Assembly (NCBI RefSeq): GCF_003933745.1
Contig: NZ_RSEB01000006.1
Location: forward strand, 186,001-250,000
From: Glycomyces terrestris
Lineage (GTDB): Bacteria; Actinomycetota; Actinomycetes; Mycobacteriales; Micromonosporaceae
Direction of reading: 5' to 3'
Length of the DNA stretch: 64,000 nucleotides
This document shows positions 33,580 through 41,652 of this stretch, in pieces. Positions within the stretch are counted from its first letter, which is position 1. The number at the start of each line of letters is the position of its first letter. The notes beneath the pieces were generated by a model. It worked only from the letters and a program-made list of their open reading frames with translations. It made no database searches and was not told the origin of the DNA. The position numbers were made by a program, and so were the translations under genes.

Positions 33580-34775
33580 CCACCGCCCTCCACGACGCCC
33601 TCACCCCCGCCGACGTCGCCGCCGCCAACGCCCTCACCCGGCACTGGATCACCTCCCGAGACGAGATCACCGGCGCCGCATCAGGACTCGGCGTCTGGCC
33701 CCTCCTCGCGATGCTCGCCACCGGAGCGGTCGGCGAGACCAGGACCGAACTCCTCACCGCCCTCGGCCTCGACGCCGACCGCGCCGCCGCGCTCCCGCGA
33801 GCCCTCCTCGACGGCGTGCGCTCCTCCCGCGCCCTCAACGTCGCCCTCGGCGTCTGGTCCGGTCCGGACGTGGTCCTCGACCCCGACTGGGCCGCGACCC
33901 TCCCTGCCGGCACGGTCGGCTCCCTCACCGGCGACAACGCCGCCGACAAGGCCCGCCTCGACGACTGGGCCGCCGCGAACACCGACGGCCTCATCGACGC
34001 GATGCCGATCGACCTCGACGCCCCCGAACCGATCGAACTCCTCCTCGCCAGCGCCCTCTTGGTCCGCACCAAGTGGATCACCGAGTTCGAGGACTACTCG
34101 TACAGTCCGTTCCGCTCCGGACCGTGGTCGAACCTCGACAACGCCCAGATCCTCCGCGCCGTCTACAACGACGAGGTCCTGCGCATCACCGACAGCGCCA
34201 CCGTCCTCACCGTCCGCGGCCGAGACGACATCGACGTCCTCCTCGGCCTCGGCGACCCCGAGCTCTCGCCGCACGAGGTGATCCACACCCTGATCGACGC
34301 CGTCGACCCCGCCTGGGGCCGAGCCGCGACCGAACTCCGACTGGGGGAGCAGGCCGTAGGGGTCACGGTGAGCGAGTACATCGCTTACTCACCGCAGACC
34401 GGCCCGGAGATCGCGGCCACCACAGTCGCCTTCGACATTCAGGACGAACTCGACCTGATCCCGGACGCCCCTGCACTCGGCCTCGTGCTCCCGAGCGACC
34501 GCGACAGGGCTCAGTTCGACCGCCTCACGGCCAAGAGACTCTATGTCAGCCAGGCGAAGCAGTCATGCACGGCGAAGTTCAGCGCCACCGGTTTCGAGGC
34601 CGCGGCCGTCACCGCCTTCGGCATGGCCATGGCCGGCGGGATGTTCGACCCCACGCAGTACCTCCACCTGCGCCACAACGTGACCTTCGACCGGCCCTTC
34701 GCCTATCTCGCGGTCCACCGCCCGACCGGCCTCGTCCTCGTCGCCGGCTGGGTGACGACCCCGGCGTCGGCCTAG
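33576..34775 (+). CDS. Serpin-like protein, second of tandem pair
   Basis: A 399-residue paralogue of the preceding protein, translationally coupled to it by ATGA (33576-33579). Signatures recur in the same order: GVWPLLAMLATGAVGETRTELL, LLLASALLVRTKWITEF, QSCTAKFSATGFEAAAVTAFGMAMAGG (hinge) and VTFDRPFAYLAVHRPTGLVLVAGWV. The reactive-loop segment after the hinge (GGMFDPTQYLHL) is quite different from that of the first copy, as expected if the two target different proteases. No signal peptide, so both appear cytosolic. After about 34,330 the codons are less C-biased than upstream. Confidence 0.75.
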   Translation: MTTALHDALTPADVAAANALTRHWITSRDEITGAASGLGVWPLLAMLATGAVGETRTELLTALGLDADRAAALPRALLDGVRSSRALNVALGVWSGPDVVLDPDWAATLPAGTVGSLTGDNAADKARLDDWAAANTDGLIDAMPIDLDAPEPIELLLASALLVRTKWITEFEDYSYSPFRSGPWSNLDNAQILRAVYNDEVLRITDSATVLTVRGRDDIDVLLGLGDPELSPHEVIHTLIDAVDPAWGRAATELRLGEQAVGVTVSEYIAYSPQTGPEIAATTVAFDIQDELDLIPDAPALGLVLPSDRDRAQFDRLTAKRLYVSQAKQSCTAKFSATGFEAAAVTAFGMAMAGGMFDPTQYLHLRHNVTFDRPFAYLAVHRPTGLVLVAGWVTTPASA

Positions 34776-34829
34776 CGGCGGTGAGGAGGCGCCCGCCCCC
34801 GCGCCGGCCTCGCCGCCGCCGAGCAGACC

Positions 34830-35471
34830 TCAACCGGCGGTCTCCTCCAGCGGCGCCGCGTGCCAGGACCAGTCCGGACCCCGCCGCGCGAAGCCCTCCA
34901 GCTCGCCTCTCCCCGTGGCCCACAGCAGCGTCCGCCACGGATCGGTGTCCAGGGGCGCCTCCGGGAACAACCGGGCCAGCGCCGGCGCCACCAGATCCTC
35001 CGGCGCCTCGAAGTCCACCCCCAGCCCCTGCGTCAGGTCGAACGCGTGCGCCAGGGTCTCGACCACGCCCATGGCCGCGAAGCCCTCCGGGTCGGCCACG
35101 CCCCAGATGTGCCAGGCCCGCTCCGCGGGGCCGCGGGCGTCCACGGTGACCGCGACCAGGCCGCCCATCATCGTGAGCACCTCGATGCCGGCCGCGGGCC
35201 CCTCGGTCCGGTCGAAGTGGATCGGCAGCGGCAGGTCGCCGGGCCGCTCCCACAGGATCGTCGGCGTGCCCGGCATCCACGGCACGGGCGCCGACAGCCG
35301 CAGCGCATAGGAGAACAGGCCGTTGTGCAAGTGCGCCAAGGCGTCCCAGCAGGACGCCTCCATGGGTCCGGCCTGGTTCGACCAGGCCTCCTCGGCGCCC
35401 TCGCCGAGCGCGACCGCGGTGATCGCGACCGCCTCGATGACGTGGTCGCCGGTGACGGGGGTTCGAGTCAT
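34830..35471 (-). CDS. DinB/MDMPI-fold protein (maleylpyruvate isomerase family)
   Basis: A 213-residue four-helix protein of the mycothiol-dependent maleylpyruvate isomerase/DinB superfamily. WDALAHLHNGLFSYALRL (about 42-59) provides the first metal His, and VVETLAHAFDLTQGLG (about 143-158) the HxxxD-like second site. The family uses or binds mycothiol, consistent with mshC in this window. It follows the ABC exporter genes on the same strand after 43 bp and could be cotranscribed with them. Function unknown. Confidence 0.75.
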   Translation of the reverse strand: MTRTPVTGDHVIEAVAITAVALGEGAEEAWSNQAGPMEASCWDALAHLHNGLFSYALRLSAPVPWMPGTPTILWERPGDLPLPIHFDRTEGPAAGIEVLTMMGGLVAVTVDARGPAERAWHIWGVADPEGFAAMGVVETLAHAFDLTQGLGVDFEAPEDLVAPALARLFPEAPLDTDPWRTLLWATGRGELEGFARRGPDWSWHAAPLEETAG

Positions 35472-35514
35472 GCCGACAACCTAACCGCTCAACGGCATCG
35501 ATGGAAGTCGATTC

Positions 35515-37257
35515 TCAATCGCCCTGCCACGCATGCCACAGCCCCGCGTACACCCCGCCCGCCGCCAGCAGCTCCTCGTGCGTCCCCGCCTCGGCGATCC
35601 GGCCGCCCTCGACCACCGCGATCCGGTCGGCCGAGCGCGCGGCCTGGAGCTGGTGGGCGATCGCGATGACCGTGCGGCCCGCCAGCGCCGCGGCCAGCGC
35701 CGCCTCCACGTTCCCCGCGCTGGCGGGGTCGATCCCGGCGGTGGCCTCGTCGAGGATCACGATGTCGGGGTCGGCGATGACGACCCGCGCGAGCGCGATC
35801 TGCTGCGCCTCGGCTGTCGTCAGCTTCCGGTGCTCCTCGCCGAGCATCACGTCGAGGCCCTCCTCGAGCGCCCAGCGGGCGTCGACGCGCCGCAGCGCCT
35901 CCCGCAGCCGCTCGTCGCCCGCGTCGGGCGCGGCCAGGATCAGGTTGTCCCGCAAGGAGGCCGTGAACACGTAGTGCTCCTGCGTGACCAGGACGACGTG
36001 CCGCCGCAGCTCCTCCACGCCGATGTCGTACACGGGCACCCCGCCGAGGGTCGCGTTCCCGGTGCGCGGCCGGTCGATGCCGGCCAGGAGCCGCGCGATC
36101 GTGGACTTCCCGGCCCCGGAGGGCCCGACCACGACGAGGCGCTCGCCCGGCGCGGGGTGGAGGCTGAGCCCGTGGAGCACGTCGGGGCCGTCGCCGTACC
36201 CGAACGTGACCCCGTCGAGGCGCAGCCGTGCGCCCTCGGGCCTGGCGTCCCGCGGCTCCTCGGGGATGAGGTTGACGCCCTCGATGCGCGCGAGCGCGGC
36301 CGCGCCCTGCTGGAACTCGCCGAGCTGCGTCATGATCCCGTTGGTGGGGTTCGCGATCCGCACGGTGACGGTGATGGCGGCGATCGCGGTGCCGAGCGTG
36401 AGCCCGCCCTGGAAGTACCAGATGCCGGCCGCGAGGGTGACGAGGACGAGCTGGCCGCGGTTGATCATGAGCAGCAGGGTGAAGAAGTTCGTCTGGAGCC
36501 GCACCACCCGCAGCATCTTGTCCATCATGGACTGTCCGCGGGCGTACCCGAGCTCGCGCCGCTCCTCCTGCATCGCGAGCGACTCGACGGTCCGCGCGCC
36601 CGCGCCCGAGGCGCTGATCGTCTCGGCCGCCTCGCTCATGGCCGCCCGCTGCTCCAGGAACGCCGGCGCCGCGCGCCGCAGGTACCGGCGGGCGCTCAGG
36701 TACAGCGGCGGCACCGTCACCAGCGCGACCAGGCCCAGCAGGGGACTGGCGACGAACGTGGCGACGTACAGCACGACCACCTCGATGACGAGGGTCGCGA
36801 CCGTGGGCCCGTTGTCGCGCAGCATGTCCGCGACGACGTTCACGTCGGAGGCGGTCCGGGTGCCGAGGTCGCCGCGCCCGGCGCGCTCGACCTGCACGAG
36901 CGGGAGCGAGAGGACCCGCTCCACGACCGATTCGCGCAGCCGCGCCGCGGCGCGCTCGCCGAACCGGTACCCGGCGAGGCGCCCGAGCCGGCTGAGCACG
37001 AACTGGACGCATACGCAGGCGAGGATCACCGCGCACACGAGGTGCACCTGCCCGGTGGTCCAGTCCGCGGCGATGCCGTCGACGACCTTCCCGAGCAGGA
37101 TCGGGACCGACACGCTGAACGCTGCGGCGCCGAAGTACAGCAGCAGGACCGCGGAGGCGCGGCCCGGGTCGGCGGCCAGGAGCCGCCCCACGGCCCGGCG
37201 GACCGCGGCGGGCCCGGCGACCGGCAGCCGCCCTCGGACGGTCTCCATGGTGCTCAT
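35515..37257 (-). CDS. ABC exporter half-transporter, subunit with intact Walker motifs
   Basis: A 580-residue fusion of an exporter-type six-helix membrane domain (about 30-320) and a nucleotide-binding domain (about 345-575). Walker A VVVGPSGAGKSTIARLL and Walker B DIVILDEATAGID are intact. The signature, normally LSGGQ, reads LTTAEAQQ, and the H-loop IAIAHQL is present. It resembles the StrV/StrW-type heterodimeric exporters of actinomycetes. Its partner is encoded 20 bp upstream and supplies the normal LSGGQ. Substrate unknown. Confidence 0.9.
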   Translation of the reverse strand: MSTMETVRGRLPVAGPAAVRRAVGRLLAADPGRASAVLLLYFGAAAFSVSVPILLGKVVDGIAADWTTGQVHLVCAVILACVCVQFVLSRLGRLAGYRFGERAAARLRESVVERVLSLPLVQVERAGRGDLGTRTASDVNVVADMLRDNGPTVATLVIEVVVLYVATFVASPLLGLVALVTVPPLYLSARRYLRRAAPAFLEQRAAMSEAAETISASGAGARTVESLAMQEERRELGYARGQSMMDKMLRVVRLQTNFFTLLLMINRGQLVLVTLAAGIWYFQGGLTLGTAIAAITVTVRIANPTNGIMTQLGEFQQGAAALARIEGVNLIPEEPRDARPEGARLRLDGVTFGYGDGPDVLHGLSLHPAPGERLVVVGPSGAGKSTIARLLAGIDRPRTGNATLGGVPVYDIGVEELRRHVVLVTQEHYVFTASLRDNLILAAPDAGDERLREALRRVDARWALEEGLDVMLGEEHRKLTTAEAQQIALARVVIADPDIVILDEATAGIDPASAGNVEAALAAALAGRTVIAIAHQLQAARSADRIAVVEGGRIAEAGTHEELLAAGGVYAGLWHAWQGD

Positions 37258-37277
37258 GCGTTCTCCATCGAAGGGGC

Positions 37278-38924
37278 TCAGGCGCTGTGCGAGGCGAGGC
37301 GGCGGTAGGCGGCGTCGGCGAGGAGCTCGGCGTGGGTCCCGAGGGCGTGGACCTTGCCGTCGACCATCCACGCGACCCGGTCGGCGTGCGCGAGCCACAG
37401 CGGCGAGGCGGTGACCACGAGCGTGGCCCGCCCGGCGCGGGCCGCCGCGACGCGGGAGGCGATGAGCGACTCGGTGTGGGCGTCGACCGCGGACGTCGGC
37501 TCGACCGCGAGCAGCGTCTCCGGTTCGGCCGCAAGGGCCCGCGCCAGGCGCAGCCGCTGCCGCTGCCCGCCCGAGAGGTTCCGGCCGCCCTCCTCGACGA
37601 CGAGGTCCATGCCCTGCGAGGCCAGGTCGTCGGCGCACGCGGCCGCGACCGCCTGCCGCGCCCGGGCCTCGGGCACCCGCAGCGTCGCCGCGAGCGTCCC
37701 GGTGAACAGGTAGTCCTCGTCGGTGAGGAGCATGATCCGCGAGCGCACCTCGGCGAGCGCGTACTCCGCGAGCGGCCGCCCGCCCCAGACCGTCTCGGAG
37801 TCCCGGTAACGCGCGAGCCGCTCGCACGCCGCGGCGGCCGGCGCGGTCTCGGCGGTGACGACCACGGTCAGGCCCGAGACCGGCACGGCCAGACCGGATT
37901 CGGGGTCGCGCAGCTCGCCGCGCCCGCCGCGGGCCGTGCCGTCGTCGGCGAGGTCGGGCTCGATGCGGAGTACCCGCACGATCCGCTTGGCCGCCACCCA
38001 GGCCGCGACCAGGTACTGCGAGGTGCCCACGAAGTTCCCCGAGACGGCGATGAAGATCGTCGCGAAGCTGAACGCCGAGGCCAGGCCGCCGATGGTGATC
38101 GCCCCGTCGGCGGCCAGGAGCGCGCCGACCCAGGTGATGACCGCGACGAACACGATCGGCATCGAGTGCCGCAGGGCGTGGATCCACGAGCTCGGCCCGG
38201 CGACCTCGTACCCCTTGCGGCGCAGCTCGTCCGAGCGCTCCCGGTACCGGGCGGCGAACAGCACGTCGCCGCCGATGCCGCGCAGGACCCGCAGGCCGCC
38301 GACGATGTCGGCCGCGTGCGCGGACAGGTCGCCGATCCGGGCCCGGTAGTCCGACTGGCTGGCCTGGAGCCGGCCGAGGAGCGGCCCGGCGATGACGGCG
38401 GTGACGAGGCTGCCGCTGATGATGACGACGCCGAGCAGCGGGTGGATCGACCACACCAGGGCCGCGCCGACGAGGAACATCACGAGCGTGTTGAAGAAGA
38501 ACCCGGCGTCGTTCACTGCCCGGGCCGCGCGCCTCGCGTCCTCGCTCGGCAGGTTGAGGAGCTCCCCGGAGGAGACGCGGTCGCGCACGGCCGGCCCGGC
38601 CGTGTTCAGCCGGTCGGTGAGGTCGCGCACGAGCTGGCGCTGGTTGCGGGCCTCGACGGTCGAGAACTGCCGGAACCCGTTGGCCCACAGGATCGGTTGC
38701 AGCACCACCAGGGCGGCGGCGACGCCGAGCCAGGCCGCGAGGTCGCGCGGCGAGCGCGCGATGAACCCCTCGTCGATCACCTTCCCGACGACCCACAGCT
38801 GCGGCATCGAGGTGCAGGAGGCCCCCGCGTAGAAGAGGAAGCCGAGCGCCAGCCGCGCCTTGTGGGGCCGCGCCTGCCTGAGGAACAGCCGCATCGGGGT
38901 GAGCGGCGGGGGTGCTGGGGGCAT
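37278..38924 (-). CDS. ABC exporter half-transporter, subunit with degenerate Walker motifs
   Basis: A 548-residue membrane domain plus nucleotide-binding domain. The position of Walker A reads GLTVVVTAETAPAAAACERLA, with no GxxGxGKS/T. Walker B is TLLAVEPTSAVD (no catalytic Glu after an Asp). LSGGQRQRLRLARALA is perfect. It cannot bind ATP normally by itself but completes the site formed by the other subunit's Walker A/B. It is upstream of the partner gene in a two-gene operon. The start at 38924 (ATG) begins just before the first helix. Confidence 0.88.
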   Translation of the reverse strand: MPPAPPPLTPMRLFLRQARPHKARLALGFLFYAGASCTSMPQLWVVGKVIDEGFIARSPRDLAAWLGVAAALVVLQPILWANGFRQFSTVEARNQRQLVRDLTDRLNTAGPAVRDRVSSGELLNLPSEDARRAARAVNDAGFFFNTLVMFLVGAALVWSIHPLLGVVIISGSLVTAVIAGPLLGRLQASQSDYRARIGDLSAHAADIVGGLRVLRGIGGDVLFAARYRERSDELRRKGYEVAGPSSWIHALRHSMPIVFVAVITWVGALLAADGAITIGGLASAFSFATIFIAVSGNFVGTSQYLVAAWVAAKRIVRVLRIEPDLADDGTARGGRGELRDPESGLAVPVSGLTVVVTAETAPAAAACERLARYRDSETVWGGRPLAEYALAEVRSRIMLLTDEDYLFTGTLAATLRVPEARARQAVAAACADDLASQGMDLVVEEGGRNLSGGQRQRLRLARALAAEPETLLAVEPTSAVDAHTESLIASRVAAARAGRATLVVTASPLWLAHADRVAWMVDGKVHALGTHAELLADAAYRRLASHSA

Positions 38925-39085
38925 GGGACGCAAGCTTACCTGCCGACCGGCTGTCCGGCATCCGCCGGTGCGGCGCACCCTCCTCTCGAGTGCGCACCCG
39001 TTCCAACCTGCGGTGATTCCGTTTGGGACGGAAGCGGAGGGGAACACCCCTGTCCAACGTCGACTACCGAAGTGGAGGAGTGGTC

Positions 39086-39388
39086 ATGCCTTACGTAGCG
39101 ACGCGGCACAACTCGGTGATCGCCCACATCATCTCGATCGTGTTCGGGCTCATCGCGTTGATCATCCTGCTGCACCTCGCCTTCGTGCTGCTCGAGGCCA
39201 ACGCCGGCAACCCCTTGGTGGCGTTCATCGCCGACCTGGCCAACTGGTTCTCATGGCTGTTCCGTGACATGTTCACCATCGACGACCCGAAGGTGCGGGC
39301 CGTCGTGAACTACGGTCTGGCCGCCCTGGTCTACCTGGCGATCGGCGGCATCCTGACGGGTGTCGGCCACCGCTGGCGGACCGCATAG
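39086..39388 (+). CDS. Small membrane protein of unknown function
   Basis: A 100-residue protein with hydrophobic segments at about residues 12-34 (IAHIISIVFGLIALIILLHLAFVLL) and 75-92 (GLAALVYLAIGGILTGVG), plus a shorter hydrophobic patch near 45-57 (FIADLANWFSWLF). The ATG at 39086 is chosen over an upstream in-frame ATG (39023) because GGAGG lies 6-10 nt before it and the hydrophobic region starts soon after. Monocistronic, followed by a hairpin. Not recognised. Confidence 0.7.
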   Translation: MPYVATRHNSVIAHIISIVFGLIALIILLHLAFVLLEANAGNPLVAFIADLANWFSWLFRDMFTIDDPKVRAVVNYGLAALVYLAIGGILTGVGHRWRTA

Positions 39389-39411
39389 CGAAGCGCGACT
39401 CCGACGGCCCC

Positions 39412-39446
39412 ACGGGCCGCGCCCCCGCTGAAGGGGCGCGGCCCGT
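39412..39446 (+). terminator. Terminator-like hairpin after the small membrane protein gene
   Basis: ACGGGCCGCGCCCC / GGGGCGCGGCCCGT, 14-bp perfect stem, seven-base loop, no T tract. Confidence 0.55.
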
Positions 39447-39472
39447 CGGACCCCTGGCATAGGGTCGGGCGC

Positions 39473-40030
39473 ATGGGCGTGAACTGGCGCGAGGCCGTGC
39501 TCGGGCAGCTGGAGTTCTACTGGGACTTCCACCTGCGGCCGCGGCTGGCGGGACTGACCGACGACGAGTACCTCTGGGAACCGGTCGAAGGCTGCTGGAG
39601 CCTCCGCCCGGACGGCTCCGGCGCCCTCGTCATGGACGAGGCCGAGCGCGAGCCCGTGCCGCCACCGGTCACCACGATCGCCTGGCGCATGGCCCACGTG
39701 GGCCGCGACGTCCTCGGCGTCCGCGCCCGCGCGTTCTTCGGCCCCCACGAGGGATTCGAGGACGCCGGCATGTTCGACCGCCGCCTGTGGCCCGAGCCGC
39801 TCCCGGCCACCGCCGACGGCGCGATCGCGATGCTCGAAGGGGCCGTGGACCACTGGCGCGGCGCCGTCGCCGCGATGAGCGACGAGGCGTTCGCGGCGCC
39901 GCTCGGCCCCAAGGGCGAGCCCTACGACCGCGACCCGATGGGCGCCCTGCTCCTCCACCTCAACCGGGAGACCATGGCCCACGGCGCCGAGATCTGCCTC
40001 CTGCGCGACCTCTACCGCGCCCGCTTCTGA
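39473..40030 (+). CDS. DinB family protein
   Basis: A 185-residue DinB-superfamily four-helix protein. It opens with LGQLEFYWDFHLRPRLAGLTDDEYLWEPVEGCWSLRP, then TIAWRMAHVGRDVLGVRA (His in HV) and LLHLNRETMAHGAEICLLRDLY, giving the usual His triad for a divalent metal. Members include thiol-dependent transferases; the reaction here is unknown. A TAGGGT -10 lies 7 nt before the ATG and no ribosome site is present, so the mRNA is probably leaderless. Confidence 0.82.
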   Translation: MGVNWREAVLGQLEFYWDFHLRPRLAGLTDDEYLWEPVEGCWSLRPDGSGALVMDEAEREPVPPPVTTIAWRMAHVGRDVLGVRARAFFGPHEGFEDAGMFDRRLWPEPLPATADGAIAMLEGAVDHWRGAVAAMSDEAFAAPLGPKGEPYDRDPMGALLLHLNRETMAHGAEICLLRDLYRARF

Positions 40031-40034
40031 CGAC

Positions 40035-40068
40035 GAGGCGGGGCCCGGCTCCGGCCGGGCCCCGCCTC
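40035..40068 (+). terminator. Terminator-like hairpin after the DinB gene
   Basis: GAGGCGGGGCCCGG / CCGGGCCCCGCCTC, 14-bp perfect stem with a six-base loop, 4 bp after the TGA. Confidence 0.6.
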
Positions 40069-40070
40069 CT

Positions 40071-40275
40071 GGGTCGTGTTTGCGAATTCGGTTTCCAGTC
40101 GAGGATGATCGCGACTTGGATGGTGGCCTCGTATCGGACGGCGAGTCTGTCGAACCTGGTCGAGACCGCGCGGTGGCGCTTGAGGCGGCCGATGGTCCGC
40201 TCGGCGCCGGTCGGTGCCGGCGCTGGCGGGGCTGCCCCAACGGCGGTGCGAAGCGCCGCAACGGGTCCGGGGACT
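40071..40275 (-). mobile_element. Remnant of the 3' end of an IS5-type insertion sequence
   Basis: On the minus strand a truncated frame encodes GAERTIGRLKRHRAVSTR and FDRLAVRYEATIQVAIILDW, the typical C-terminus of IS5-family DDE transposases (the ERT...RF..LAVRYE block). No upstream catalytic domain is present. The end toward 40071 reads GGGTCGTGTTTGCGAA, which matches the terminus of the small element at 40690-40816. This stretch occupies most of the gap between the DinB gene and the gene at 40328. The left boundary of homology is approximate. Confidence 0.65.
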
Positions 40276-40327
40276 GTCGGGCCCGCCGCATAGGATCGGG
40301 GCACGGGCGAGGGGAGAGGGAGGCCGC

Positions 40328-40693
40328 ATGGTCACGGGAATGCTGATCGCGGAGAGCCTGCGCGTCGGGGCCGAGCTGAACGTGGTGCCGCTGCACGTCA
40401 CCCGCATCTGGCGCGGCGACGTCGGGTCGCCCCCGGCCGGGCAGCCGAAGGTGTGGACGGTCCTCCACTTCGAGGCCGACGACGATAGCGCCGCGCGGCT
40501 GGGCGAGTCGCTCGCGAAGGCCCTCGACGAAGGCCCCTGGTATGTCGACTTCAACACGGCCGACGAGAAGTTCGTGGTCTTCGCCGGGAAGGTCTTCAGC
40601 TACCGGAGCGGCGACGAGGCCGGCCGTGCCGCCGCCCTCGGCCACGCCGCGACGATCGGCATCCCCGAGGACCAGATGGACTGGAGCGTCTAG
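40328..40693 (+). CDS. Hypothetical protein
   Basis: A 121-residue soluble protein, not recognised. It opens MLIAESLRVGAELNVVPLHVTRIWRGD and contains PKVWTVLHFEADDDSAARLGESLAKALDEGPWYVDFNTADEKFVVFAGKVFSY, suggesting an alpha/beta fold with a strand-rich middle. The ATG has GAGAGGGAGG just upstream; a TAGGAT (40291-40296) at the edge of the IS remnant may be its -10. The TAG stop forms the left CTAG of the MITE-like element that follows. Confidence 0.6.
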   Translation: MVTGMLIAESLRVGAELNVVPLHVTRIWRGDVGSPPAGQPKVWTVLHFEADDDSAARLGESLAKALDEGPWYVDFNTADEKFVVFAGKVFSYRSGDEAGRAAALGHAATIGIPEDQMDWSV

Positions 40694-40816
40694 GTCGTGT
40701 TGTCGGTCGGATCCCCGCGGCGGGACAGACTTGCCAAGGAAGCCTCCTGTTTATGAACCTTGTTGCGGAACAACAGATTCAACAGGAGGCTTCCTCAGTT
40801 CGTAAACACGACCTAG
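40690..40816. mobile_element. MITE-like element with nested hairpins, embedded in two stop codons
   Basis: CTAGGTCGTGTT at 40690-40701 and AACACGACCTAG at 40805-40816 are exact inverted repeats. Inside, AGGAAGCCTCCTGTT (40737-40751) pairs with AACAGGAGGCTTCCT (40781-40795), and TTGTT-GCGG-AACAA forms a central hairpin. Each outer CTAG contains the TAG stop of a convergent gene (40328-40693 and kce). The right end, read inward (GGTCGTGTTTACGAA), nearly equals the end of the IS5-type remnant at 40071. This suggests a non-autonomous derivative with CTAG as target duplication. It may also act as a bidirectional terminator. Confidence 0.7.
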
Positions 40817-41652
40817 TCGGCGTCGCGCATCCGCAGCAGCTTGCGCGCCTCCACGGTCGTGATCGCCGGGCGCTGCGCCAGCGCCGCGGCCGCCGCCGCG
40901 CGGGCGACCAGCTGGTCGTTGCCCGTCACGGCCTGGCGCCGCGCGAACGACACCGTGTCCTCCATGCCCACGCGCAGGTGCCCGCCGTGGGCGAGCGCGG
41001 CGAACATGACCGGCAGCGTGGTGCGCCCGATCCCGGTGGCGGAGAACGTGGTCCCCTCCGGCAGGTAGCGGCGGACCCCTTCGGCGAACGCCGTCACCGT
41101 CGAGGCGTCCCCCGCGGCCCCGCCGGGCACGCCGAGCACGAAGTCGACGTGCACGTGCTCGCCGAACGGCAGCCCGTGCCGGTCGAGCAGGCGCTCCAGC
41201 GCCGCGAGGTGCCCGAGGTCGAACAGCTCGTACTCGGGCACGACCGCGAGCTCCCGCATCCGCTCGTGCAGGCGGACCACGAACTCCCAGCGGTTGGTGA
41301 ACACGTCGTCGCCGAAGTTCACCGTGCCCATCGTGCAGGAGGCCATGTCCGGTTCGGCGTCGAGGACCGCGAGGCGGGCCTCCTCGCCGTCGCGGACCGA
41401 ACCGCCCGTGGAGAGCTGCACGATCAGGTCCGTGGCGTCCTTGAGGGCCGCGACGGCGTCGCGCAGCCGCACCGGGTCCAGCGTCGGCTTCGCGTCGTCG
41501 TCGCGCAGGTGCACGTGGATGATCGACGCGCCCGCCCGCTCGCACGCCACGGCCGCGGCGACCAGCTCGTCGAGCGTCACCGGCAGGGCCGGGACCTCGG
41601 CCTTGTCGACCTCGGCCCCGGTGGGCGCCACCGTGATCAGGGTTCCGGTCAT
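40813..41652 (-). CDS. kce: 3-keto-5-aminohexanoate cleavage enzyme (BKACE family)
   Basis: A 279-residue TIM-barrel beta-keto-acid cleavage enzyme. HVHLRDDDAKPTLDP (about 47-61) provides the metal-binding His pair; STGGS, YELFDLGHLAALERLL, GEHVHVDFVLGVPGG and FSATGIGR follow, with VGMEDT near the C-terminus. In lysine fermentation Kce condenses 5-amino-3-oxohexanoate with acetyl-CoA and cleaves it to acetoacetate plus 3-aminobutyryl-CoA. BKACE members differ in substrate, but the coupling here to kamA (4-bp ATGA overlap) and the divergent kdd-kamDE-kal operon makes this role convincing. Its stop lies in the MITE-like element. Confidence 0.93.
   Translation of the reverse strand: MTGTLITVAPTGAEVDKAEVPALPVTLDELVAAAVACERAGASIIHVHLRDDDAKPTLDPVRLRDAVAALKDATDLIVQLSTGGSVRDGEEARLAVLDAEPDMASCTMGTVNFGDDVFTNRWEFVVRLHERMRELAVVPEYELFDLGHLAALERLLDRHGLPFGEHVHVDFVLGVPGGAAGDASTVTAFAEGVRRYLPEGTTFSATGIGRTTLPVMFAALAHGGHLRVGMEDTVSFARRQAVTGNDQLVARAAAAAALAQRPAITTVEARKLLRMRDAD

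Noticed and set aside
30282-38924. Antibiotic biosynthetic cluster suggested by the ribosomal protection protein, exporter and nearby kamA
   Set aside because: No polyketide, NRPS or other biosynthetic enzymes are present, and kamA sits with catabolic kce, kdd and kamDE rather than beta-lysine transferases.
35515-39057. A single 1,180-codon frame covering both ABC exporter genes
   Set aside because: It joins the genuine downstream subunit to an out-of-frame Arg/Pro-rich reading of the upstream gene. The upstream subunit is encoded in a different frame with intact LSGGQ.
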